From assembly GCA_025349905.2 (NCBI GenBank), contig MU624859.1, forward strand, positions 1-20,167: a stretch of DNA of 20,167 nucleotides. The letters run 5' to 3'. Under the pieces are notes generated by a model, which was given only the letters and a program-made list of their open reading frames with translations, ran no database searches and was not told where the DNA came from. Below, piece by piece: positions 11,073 to 19,318 of the stretch. Origin of the DNA: Blastocladiella britannica (taxonomy: Eukaryota > Blastocladiomycota > Blastocladiomycetes > Blastocladiales > Blastocladiaceae). The translations under genes and the position numbers were made by a program. Numbering within the stretch: the first letter of the stretch is position 1; each line of letters opens with the position of its first letter.

Positions 11073-11498
11073 CCGCGGTCCAGTTGTCCAGGGCCAAGAA
11101 ATTCAAGAATTGACCAGATATATCGTTGTTTCAGTGGGAAAGAGCTCGAATATACCTTGCCTGACTATATAAATATTTCAACCACAGCCGGCCCATTACC
11201 ACTCGCTAGCAGCATCGAAAGGAAAGTATAAATATGATTGGCTCCTCGAGTCGCATATAAAGTGAAGCTCTCATTGTTGAAACTCTTGTTGCCGCTGCTC
11301 CCGTTGGCATTCCTTGTTTTGGGAGCCTTTCCCTTTTGATCCTCTAGTCCACTCGTGCACTTTCCTCTTGCCTTAGCCAATGAGACGGCATCATTCCAAT
11401 TAGGCCAATGAGTGCCAGTGCGGGTATGCACTCGACAATATTTCCCCAACCCCACCAAGGATCCCGCACAAAGTCCGGCTCTTCGGCTCAGGCCAGCC

Positions 11499-11505
11499 TA
11501 TAAAG
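11499..11505 (+). promoter_or_regulatory. TATA box of the cysteine-rich peptide gene
   Basis: The sequence gccTATAAAGagggg sits 79 bp before the start codon at 11578. With a TSS about 30 bp downstream the leader would be roughly 50 nt, matching the CA-rich, ATG-free sequence seen there. CCAAT-type boxes lie about 90-125 bp upstream of it. The arrangement resembles a strong, regulated core promoter. Confidence 0.6.
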
Positions 11506-11577
11506 AGGGGAGCGCGGCCTCCTCCGTCTGCACTCAAGTTGTTGAAGTACCCACAACAATACAACAACAAAGCAAAT

Positions 11578-11841
11578 ATGCGCACTTCCTTCATTGCCCT
11601 CCTCGCTCTCGTCGGTGCCGTGGTCGCTGCCCCTGCCGATGTCGCTGCTGCCAAGGAGTCTGCTGGTTTGTTGTCGATCACTGCCTCTTTCATATATTTT
11701 TTCATTCTGACTTGTGATTATCCAGTGATCGCCGCCCACTGCCCTGGCCAGTCCCAGTGCATGTACCAGTGCTACCGTGCCTGTGGCGACGACCGCGACT
11801 GCAAGGGCCGCTGCGCCGTGGACTGCACCTGCTGGATCTAA
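11578..11841 (+). CDS. small secreted cysteine-rich protein
   Basis: Exons are 11578-11665 and 11726-11841, giving 67 residues. Residues 1-18 form a textbook secretion signal (MRTSFIALLALVGAVVAA, probable cleavage near APA). The mature part has eight cysteines with the spacing C-x5-C-x3-C-x3-C-x5-C-x3-C-x3-C-x-C and ends CTCWI. This makes two CxxxCxxxC blocks joined by a five-residue GDDRD loop, as expected for two short helices tied by disulfides. I do not recognise the family: a helical-hairpin, defensin-like or effector-type protein are all possible, and no activity can be assigned. Codons are strongly biased to C/T-ending forms (gcc, gct, ctc, gtc), unlike neighbours that often use gcg, suggesting high expression. 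The 60-bp intron (gtttgt...ccag) is stop-free and a multiple of three. A TATA box and CCAAT boxes lie upstream. Confidence 0.82.
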   Translation: MRTSFIALLALVGAVVAAPADVAAAKESAGLLSITASFIYFFILTCDYPVIAAHCPGQSQCMYQCYRACGDDRDCKGRCAVDCTCWI

Positions 11842-12138
11842 TATTCCTTGTGAATCTTCCTAAAGACAATTGGGTGACTGAAAAATGAATATATATGGCA
11901 TTGGATATTATTTACATTAACAACGAGATCCACCGGCACCAATCGAAATTTACCATATCCTCTTACGATATACCAGAAAAGGTGGCCCATCCGACTTCCA
12001 TCCTCCTCCTTTTTTTTACACCTCCCCATTCTTCGCTGACAGACAGCAACCAAGGATCCACGCGCGCTTTGCTTTTTTTCACTCATTCAGCCCCAAAAAA
12101 TCATCGGATCCGAGTCGCCCAGCCGCCGCTCATCCACC

Positions 12139-14790
12139 ATGAAGCATTCCAGCAGCACCGCCAACAGCGTCACCTCGACCCCGCTCATGTCGCTCTCCAA
12201 CCTGACTGGAACCGGACCCAGCAACGGCACCGCCGGATCGCTTGCGCGGTTCCTTGCCGGCAAAACCGCCGCCAAGGACGCATTGCTGGCGCGCACGTTG
12301 TCGAGCACCCGCACGTCCAACGAGCACCGGTTGTTACTACAGGCCCGCGTCAAGGACTTTTACCAGGAACAGGCCAACATTCGCGCGGTGGGTTTACTGG
12401 AAGCGCGTAGTTTTTACGCCACGCAGCTCGAGCTGCGCCGGTTGAATGCCGGGTGGCAAAACGATCTGGTCCATCGTTTCATTTGAAATGGGAAAACATC
12501 AGTGATAGGAAAACTCAAAAACGATCTCATAGTCCGTGTCACTTCTCGAGTCCGAGGAAACCAAGGTTCGGCTGGCGATCCTGCTCGACAAGAACCTGCG
12601 GTACCGTCAAAAGATGCTGCAGCAAGAGGAGGCGCGCGAGCGCGAGGGCGCGTTCCGCAGCAAGATGCGGCAGAAGGGCGACGCGTTCCAGGACCTCATG
12701 AAGCAGCTCGAGGCGCGCCAGGCACTTGAGCGGTATTGATACACATACCCCCCTTACTTGCCATTTTTAAATATTCATGTGGGGTACGGGCTCCGTCGGG
12801 GATCCGCTTTCCATCCATATTATCATTATGCGATGTGGTACGCTTTCACCCTCCTTTTGCTGTGTGCATTTCCCCCCTGGATTTCAACTGCATCATCATC
12901 CCCGATGTGATCTCCGTTGTGACCAGAGTGTTTTCGTGGAAGATGAAAAAAAAGGACTGACCAACCCAACTACGAAAATCAACAGGGACGACCTGGCCAT
13001 TGCCCAGCGCCGTGTCGCCAAGAACCTGCAACTGATCGAGGACCTAGCGACACGCAACTTGGACGCATCCGGCCGCGTCACCAAGTCCGTCGAGAACGAC
13101 AAGGCCGCGCAGGAGCTCCGGATGCGCCAGCAAAAGGAAGCCGAGCAGCTCCGCGAGCTCCAACTGATCAAGATCAAGCACTTGACCGAATCCTTGAACC
13201 GCGAGATCGAGGACCAGACGTGGCTCGAGAACATGGTAGCGACGCACCGCGAGACCGAGCAGACGCTCGAAGTGGCGCACATGATGGAGACGCAGACGGC
13301 CCAGACCGAGCTCGACAGCGTGCAGGCCAAGATCAAGGCCACGCACTTGAGCGAGCGGCAAAAGTTGTCGCGGGCCAGCTTTAACGCGCAGCAGCGCCGG
13401 CTGGCCAAGATCTTCGACAAGCAGCAGCGCACCTCGGAGCGGCTGCGCGAGCGCGCTATGCTCACCCGGGACCCGCTGCTGCAGGCTTCCATGACCGACG
13501 CCGAAGCACAAATGGGCGGGTCGGAGTCCGGGTCGGGGGAATCGGATGGTACGTTCAGCGACACGGGGTCCGAGGGCGGCAGCGATGGCGGTGGCGGTGA
13601 TCATGCCGCCGACGCGAGTGGTGACGCTCAAAGTGGACCCGCCGCGCGCACCGTGTCGGCCGAGACGCAAGCGCGCAAGCGGTCATCGGGCCGCGGGCTC
13701 GAGCTGATGGAAGCGCAAGAGATGGAGGTGCTTGAGCAGCTTGAAAAGGGCCGCGAGCGCATCAAGGCTGTGACGCGGCAGCAGCGCGAAAACCTGGTGC
13801 TGTTGCGGCTGCAGCAAAAAGACCAGCTCAAGATGCTGCAGACCGAGCAGCGCCGCAAGCTGGGCGACCTGGTGCGCGAGCAAGAGGACGAGTTTGTGCA
13901 AATCAAGGCCGACCATCTGCACGAGATGGACGAGATGATCGTCAACATGCTGCACGCGGCTGCCAATGCCGCCGCACGTGGGGTCGGCAAGCGCGCAGAT
14001 ACCATGACGTCGTCCAACGCGCGTCGGGTGCCGCGCCACATTGCCGACGAGATCTTGCAGGGAAGGTTGCCCGAGGCGCGGTCCTACGATCAGGTATTAT
14101 TATCCCTTTATATTGAGATGTTGTCAGTTGAGCTCACACAGTCTGTATAAAGGTGTCGATCCTCCACCTGCATGTGGTCGGATTCAAGACGCTTTCGGGG
14201 AATGCCGAGACGGGCAAGAGCGCGCTGCGCATGGCGGATCAGCTGGCCAAGGCGCTCGACTCGGCGCTGCTCGAGTACCCGCTGCTGTTCAAGGCGCGTG
14301 TTACCGACGATACGTGTACGCTTACTTTTCTTCATTTTTACAACCAATCAAAAACCTCACCTTCAAAATGGTAGTCGTGATCGTCAATGGCCTCGAAAAG
14401 CGCGCGCCGACCGCCAGCGACAGCACCGACCAGGCAGCCGAATTGCTCGAGTTTGCCATGGACGTGGTGGACGCGGCGTCGGCCATGGACGGGTCGGCGC
14501 TCCTCGGGGGAGAAGCCGGGGGCATTCCGCTGCGCCTGGGTCTGCACACGGGCACGCTTCAGGGAGGGATGCTCGGAACCGCTGCCAAGCCGCGGTTCAG
14601 CGTGTTTGGGACGGCGTTGGGCACAACCGAGGGCGTGTGCTCATCGGTGGCCACCGCCGGGGTCTCGGTCTCGGACGCATTCCGCACTGCGATCAGGGCG
14701 GGGTCGGATGCGTTTGCGTTTGAAGAGCAGCAGCAGCAAGTGTCCGTTGAAGGGTTGGAGACGATGATGTGGTCAGTGACCATTGCGTAG
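12139..14790 (+). CDS. coiled-coil protein with a degenerate class III nucleotide cyclase domain
   Basis: Exons are 12139-12468, 12533-12732, 12986-14093, 14153-14315 and 14375-14790, giving 738 residues. After a Ser/Thr-rich N-terminus comes a long Gln/Glu/Arg/Lys-rich coiled coil (about residues 60-350 and 400-520), interrupted by an acidic Gly/Ser linker (353-394). From about 525 the sequence follows class III adenylyl/guanylyl cyclases: PEARSYDQVSILHLHVVGFKTLS for the usual P..FD.VTI.FSDIVGFT.LS, VTDDTFVIVNGL for IGDAYMVVSGL, LRLGLHTGTLQGGMLG, and PRFSVFGTALGTT for PRY.LFGDTVNTA. The first metal-binding Asp is His553; Asp599 is kept; the Asn/Arg transition-state positions are Gly683 and Gly687. 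Catalysis is therefore unlikely, and a structural or regulatory cyclase-homology domain is inferred. All splice phases fit, and exons 3-5 are supported by the conserved cyclase pattern. Confidence 0.85.
12733..12985 (+). other. long (253-bp) intron 2 of the pseudo-cyclase gene
   Basis: The donor g|gtattg and acceptor caacag|g join LER to DDLAIAQRR in the correct phase within one coiled coil. At 253 bp it is about four times longer than every other intron in the window. The frame of exon 3 stays open backwards from 12986 to an ATG at 12777, so an internal first exon or an alternative start in the intron is possible, though the peptide encoded there has no conserved features. Confidence 0.65.
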
Positions 14791-15082
14791 CTGGACTCGT
14801 GTTTTTTTTGCGTTTTTGTTTTGCCGTTTATTTAAAATTCCATTGTTATTCGTTTCCTTCTTTATTATGGCCATCGCTATGAAAGGATAATTTGGAGCCT
14901 GAATATAAATATAAAATTAAACGCTGTAAAGTAAAGAAAAATATGTTAAATCGCGATTGTCTGCTGATGGCCATACGTTCCCAACTCCCACGTAATATCC
15001 AAAATTTTCCCCATCACTGTTCCATAACACCCTATAAAGTTTTTCTTTCCCTTCTGTTTCGAATTCACCCTGGACATTCACC
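14791..15082. promoter_or_regulatory. spacer with TATA box upstream of the phosphatase gene
   Basis: About 290 bp lie between two plus-strand genes. The first part is T-rich (poly-T near 14803 and ttgtttt) and serves as the 3' end of the upstream gene. The second part contains cccTATAAAGttt at 15033-15039, 50 bp before the ATG at 15083, and the ATG has a good fungal start context (caccATGG). No other gene is visible. Confidence 0.5.
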
Positions 15083-17782
15083 ATGGATCCGCCAGCGTCC
15101 GCGACAGGCAGCGCTGCTGCCAAGCCAACGACCGGAAAGACGATCTACGATCCAATCTTTCGCGCGTCGCAGTATGCGCTGACTCCAATGATCAGCAGTA
15201 GCACTCGTCCCACAGCATCAACTGTAGGCAGCATATTCGCGCGGGATCAACCCCGCGACGACCCGCATGACTCTTCGCCCGACACTTCCCTGTTGGATCT
15301 ATTCACGACATCCAGCATAACGGGAGCAATCACCACCATCTCCACAACGACGAGGAGCACAAGTCACTCGCGCACCTCGAGCAACAACTTTTTTCAGGAA
15401 CTGCACGACAATTTCCCGTCATCGACATCCACCGCTTCCACTCGGCAGATGATTTCATCCGCTGCCGCCGTCACTGCATCATTTTCTATTTCTAGCACTA
15501 CGAGTGCCCGTTCACCTGATTTTCTGCGGCGATCAGAAGGCCAAAGCGCTTCCACCAGTAATACAGCGCGGTATTCTTCGCGGATCAGCAGCATCAATCC
15601 AAGATCCACGGTAGCCTCCACCACCATAAAAGCCACCACTGTCTCCATGCCGAGTTCTCCATACGCTTCCAACACGTACCTGCTCACCACCTCTGGTACC
15701 GCCACTACCTCCCCGACTCCCCCGTCCGGATCGCACGCGGCACTACGGATCCCGGGTCCCCTAGGCCCCACCAGTGAAACAGGGCTGTCCCGATCGCAGT
15801 ACCTTGACGCGGCAAAGGCCGCGCAGATCACGACCTCGGGGCCTGTGAGCGGGGAGCAAGTGGTCGCACACCTCCGCCACCATTTCATGAACACGGTGCT
15901 GCTGGACGTGCAGTCCAACGAAATCGCGTCCATCGCGTCGATCGTCGAGTCCACTGCGGCAGGGATGGGATCGTCGTCGGGGTCGACTAAAGTGCATCGT
16001 AAGATCCATGGGGCCGTGCTCAAGCGCGATTTCTTCAAGCACCGGTACGTTATAGATTATTTAGCTCCTACTACAGGGCGGCGACCCACGCTCCATTATG
16101 TAATAAAGGGCATTCCGATGGTTCTCGTCGTCCACGTCGTCGGCGTCGTCGGCTTCCACCGGCGGGGCCAGCAACAACGCCAAAGTGGCCGCTGACGTAG
16201 TGTTCAAGACCGCGGGCATCACCGAGCGCCTGGGGCAGCTAGGCGCCGAGCCCACGTTCATCCTGTACGACGACTCGGGCGACCGCGACGATGTGGCCGC
16301 GCGCGTGCAGCGCTTGCTCAAGCAGCACCGGCCCGACCTTGTCGTGGTGTCTCTGTCCATGGGCGCGTCGGTATTTGCCGCCAAGTTCCCCGGGTTCACT
16401 GACGTCAAGCAACAGACGAGCAAGTCGTCGACGCCCATGTCTACGGTGGCTGCGGCGGCCGCGACGGCAGCGAAGGACCAAACGCCGGCATTGGCGAAAA
16501 CGGGACTGAGGCTGCGCAATATCCAGTTCGCCATGACTTCCGGCCGGCTGGTCACCCCGAGCTTGATTCTCACCCGAGACTTGCATGCGGTGCGGCACGC
16601 CAAGCTCGCGCACCCGGCGCCGCTCGACGAATCCGATACCACCGCTAATGCCACGACTCATGCGCGACCTCTGGTATCCCCGACCGAGCAGTTGTCGCCG
16701 GACGAGGCGTTGCTTGGAGGCAGGCTCGAAGGCGGCAACGAGCAGCAGCAAGAGCCCCCGCCCAAGGTGACGTTGATCACTCCTGTCCCACCGAAACAGC
16801 ACGAACCCGACGGGTCAGGTGTCGAGGCGCCCGATGCGTCCGATGGACTTGCAGCCGAAACGATGGCGCTCGCGAGCCCCAGCGAAGAAATCAAGATCGA
16901 CGAGCTCAACGTCGACGAGTCCTCGCAAATCCCGTTCCTGTATCTGTCCGGCATCAAGGGTGCGGTGGAAACGCACATACGCGGTCTCGGGATCACCCAC
17001 GTCGTCAACATCACCAACCACCCGAACCCGACCGCCTTTGCCGACGTGCAGTACTTGCGGATCCAGCTCGAAGATACCCCCTCAGCCCGCATCGATGGGC
17101 ATTTCGGTACGGCCACCGACTTTATCAACAAGGCATGGGAAACGCCCGGCGCGCGTGTGCTCGTGCACTGTTACGCGGGGATCTCGCGGTCCACATCGCT
17201 TGTTTTGGCGTACTTGATGCGGTTCCAAACCTGTACGTTGCTGCAGGCGTTCGACTTGACGTACCGGCGGCGGCCGATCGTGCAGCCCAACGAGGGGTTT
17301 GCACGACGCTTGCAGGCGTACGAAATGTCGATCTCGGGGAAACCTTTCCCGAGCGTTGCGCATGGGTGGCTTTCGACGTCGAGCGCAAATTACCGCGAGT
17401 ACTTGGAGGTATGATTCAATAGCTCTCCTCCTTTTTAAAGGAAATGCCTATTCAAAATGGTATATGGTTTATAGGTATGCGAGGCATACGACGAGTGGGT
17501 AGCCAAGAAACTACAACAACCGTTGGTCCCGCCAAATCCCACTCGCGTCACTGAACCACTTGCCATGGCGCGGCGAGGCCGATCGTTGTCGGTGTCCACG
17601 CCACCGAACGAAGAAGTGGCGCCGCCGCCGCCTCGGTCGAGTTCCCGACCAGGTTCGTTGACTGCTTTCTCTGTTGTTTTTTTTCCCATTCAATGGACTC
17701 ATCTTTTGTATTTGCAGCAGGAGAGCGATCTCGCAGTTCCAGTCGGTCTCAGATCGACTACGACTCGTGCTTGCGGTTTTGA
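15083..17782 (+). CDS. MAP kinase phosphatase-like protein (rhodanese-like plus dual-specificity phosphatase)
   Basis: Exons are 15083-16044, 16109-17408, 17475-17652 and 17718-17782 (about 834 residues). Residues 1-250 are Ser/Thr-rich and probably disordered. From about 253 a rhodanese/CH2-like domain can be traced: VVAHLRHHFMNTVLLDVQ, IHGAVLKRDFFKHR (a basic stretch placed like the kinase-docking motif of animal MKPs), FILYDDSGDRD, and VVSLSMGASVFAAKFPGF in place of L.GG...F...FP. A variable linker leads to the phosphatase domain (about 594-726): FLYLSGIKGA, general-acid Asp643 in YLRIQLEDTPSARI, and the P-loop HCYAGISRS with Cys675 and Arg681, so catalysis should be intact. It likely dephosphorylates Thr/Tyr of a MAP kinase; the substrate is inferred. 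The C-terminal tail is Arg/Ser-rich. The last exon and the stop are the least certain part; without splicing at 17653 the frame runs to 17816. Confidence 0.85.
17653..17717 (+). other. last intron of the phosphatase gene with NAGNAG acceptor
   Basis: The donor is cag|gttcgt and the acceptor is ttgCAGCAGgag. Using the first or second AG changes the product by one residue (Ala) in the Arg/Ser-rich tail. The intron is pyrimidine-rich with a long T run, like the others. If it is not spliced, the reading frame continues to a stop at 17816 with a hydrophobic insert. Confidence 0.55.
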
Positions 17783-17931
17783 TCTACCGCGTACCCCCAT
17801 TTCATTCCTATCGTAGCTGCTGAAGTTGGCGATGACGGCAATGAACCGTAAAGGCTCGACCAAAAGAAATACCGAGCGCGTCTGAAGCTTTGGTCGTTAT
17901 ATAAAATACATATCAAGTGCCCCAATACATT

Positions 17932-18544
17932 CTATTTCCGACCAGGAAGGTGTCCCGGCCGAGCCGCCCCTTTAACGTACTTGGTATGCGATCCCCGCAC
18001 CGCCAACTCCCACCGCTCCGTTCCCTTTACCAAGTGCTCGATCTCGACCCGCGTAAATGCCAGTGTCCCGCCAATCCGGTCTGCCGATGCGGTGATCCTA
18101 AGCGGCGTTCCCACGGGCGGGGCGGCCAAGTACGTGGTGTGAATGTCCACCGACACGCCCGTGGAATGGTACCCGCGAGCAGCAATCGCCAGCGACGAGA
18201 CGATGTCGACTAAGGTCGCCGACATGCCGCCGTGCAAGGTGCCGTTGATGTTCTTTGTATTTTGCCAGTTTGATGCTGCCAGCGACAACAACCAAAAAAA
18301 AAAAAACGTACTGCGTGACACGGTTCCACGGCCATGCTGCACTGGACCGTTCCCTTTGGGTCGGCGTCGTCAATGTGAACCTTTTATTTTGGTGGGATAA
18401 ATCAGCTTTCAGGCCATTCAACAACACCCAATAAAAAAAGTATACATTTTGAAGCACAAGCGCGTCGTATCGGTTCGCGTCCAGCAGCGATTTCAGCAGC
18501 GCGCGCGAATGGGCCAGAGCCATGGGACGGGTCCACACGGTCAT
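17932..18544 (-). CDS. ACOT13/THEM2-like hotdog-fold acyl-CoA thioesterase
   Basis: The family hydrolyses acyl-CoA to free acid and CoA, often in or near mitochondria. Exons are 18544-18446, 18380-18312 and 18252-17932, giving 162 residues, slightly longer than human ACOT13 (140). The catalytic segment NINGTLHGGMSATLVDIVSS contains Asn57, the His63-Gly-Gly turn and Asp72, with the same spacings as the Asn, His and Asp of ACOT13. It is followed by GVSVDIHTTYLAAPPVG, LAFTRVEIE and a C-terminal GSHTKYVKG. The first helix is MALAHSRALLKSLLDANRYD. The junction CHA/NINGT reconstitutes the family's HTN-x-LGTLHGG region. Introns are 65 and 59 bp; the second starts GTACG followed by a T run of about 14. 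The ATG at 18544 is the first available in frame, and no clear organelle targeting signal is seen. Confidence 0.9.
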
Positions 18545-18961
18545 TGGGTAACGTGGGGAAGTAAACCGGGTTGGACGAAAAAGTACGAGACAGTAGAGTC
18601 GGAGCTGACAATGGCGACTACGAGTCGGTTTGTATGAGGGTCGTGCTGCTGTTGGATAGCGGCGATGGTTTTCGTTGTTCTATATTTTCCGTTGTGTCAA
18701 CGCGTCTGAAATTCAAAAAGAGAGAAATGTTGTAATAGGTACTGATGCAAGTCGATAGGTTTGTCCAGTGGCCAGCACACGATCCAGTGTGGTTCCGTGT
18801 CCTTTATTTTATAAGAGTGTGAGTTGAAGAAATGGAAGTGGTATATGTAAGGTACAGGTAACGGCGGACGCGCAAAAATCAAGGGCTCAGCACGCCCACC
18901 GTCCACTTCCACCGACCGGATCTCAACCCTTGGCCATAGCCGTGCTATATAATACATTATT
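18545..18961. other. gene-free spacer downstream of the candidate small gene
   Basis: The part nearest 18544 is the thioesterase 5' flank. From about 18640 to 18961 the sequence is AT-rich, with TATA-like strings (ctatataatacat near 18944-18956). A minus-strand open frame across 18697-18957 has no conserved sequence or codon bias and is judged chance. I see no RNA gene. Confidence 0.4.
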
Positions 18962-19123
18962 TCAATTCAGGTTTCGCCATTGGTCGCAATAACGTAAGAT
19001 ACCGTAAACAAGATCCATGTACGCCGCATGCACGCACGCGGCCCGGGACGGACACGTTCCTGAGTGCTCAAGAAGCATGTTGGCCAGCTGGGTTGGCGCG
19101 AGATGCGCGTGTGGTTCGGCCAT
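18962..19123 (-). CDS. possible 53-residue small protein
   Basis: This is an uninterrupted minus-strand frame from an ATG in excellent context (caagaaaATGGCC: A at -3, G at +4) to TGA. The product starts MAEPHAHLAPTQLANML, has three cysteines (CPSRAAC and a later YC), and a helix-like aromatic C-terminal part, MDLVYGILRYCDQWRNLN. The local GC content is higher than in the flanks, as in real exons here. Against it: it is short, I recognise no family, and its third codon positions are less biased than in neighbours. The sequence just upstream, ttttttgatttccgcttcaag, also resembles a splice acceptor, so it could instead be the last exon of a longer gene. It would be transcribed divergently from the P450. 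Confidence 0.35.
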   Translation of the reverse strand: MAEPHAHLAPTQLANMLLEHSGTCPSRAACVHAAYMDLVYGILRYCDQWRNLN

Positions 19124-19318
19124 TTTCTTGAAGCGGAAATCAAAAAAGATGAAACAAACGGGATGAAGGACCCGAAACGCGACACTCCGTCGTCCCGCCG
19201 CTCCAATAGAGAGAACGCCACGCTACGCGACGGTATTAGGGGGCGCTCTCGCCCGACCAGTGCCACCGTCTCTCTTTCGTTCGTGTCTTCATAGAGAATA
19301 CCCTGTTTAAAAAAAACA
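19124..19318. promoter_or_regulatory. spacer upstream of the P450 gene
   Basis: These 195 bp separate the P450 ATG from the candidate minus-strand small gene. They hold a pyrimidine-rich stretch (ctctctttcgttcgtgtcttc, about 19270-19290) and an A run immediately before the ATG (aaaaaaaacaATG). Frames are open on both strands but without recognisable protein. Confidence 0.35.

Larger units (their letters stand above)
11011..11577. promoter_or_regulatory. divergent promoter between the helical-repeat gene and the cysteine-rich peptide gene
   Basis: This gene-free stretch of 567 bp is unusually rich in promoter-like words. For the plus-strand peptide gene there is a TATAAAG box at 11499-11505, 79 bp before the ATG. 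Two identical GCCAATGAG boxes lie at 11376-11384 and 11404-11412 (28 bp apart), with another CCAAT at 11396-11400. Further TATA-like words occur near 11166, 11227 and 11256, and an inverted CCAAT (attgg) near 11238. On the helical-repeat side, a short repeat of CAGTATACG lies at 11041-11049 and 11062-11070. A minus-strand open frame at 11165-11458 shows no family features and I leave it out. Confidence 0.55.

Noticed and set aside
11165..11458. 97-residue minus-strand frame in the divergent promoter
   Set aside because: It has no conserved motif, mixed codon use, and overlaps the CCAAT/TATA promoter elements.
12896..13670. Long minus-strand open frames opposite the coiled-coil exon
   Set aside because: They are shadows of the GC-rich coiled-coil codons. 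They are Ser/Cys/Arg-rich with no family motif, while the plus strand has a continuous coiled coil and cyclase domain.
17783..17882. Extra 3' exon of the phosphatase gene after 17816
   Set aside because: A frame there ends in a plausible acidic tail (AEVGDDGNEP), but reaching it needs a weak donor (gtcggt or gttcc), so I did not add it. RNA data would decide.
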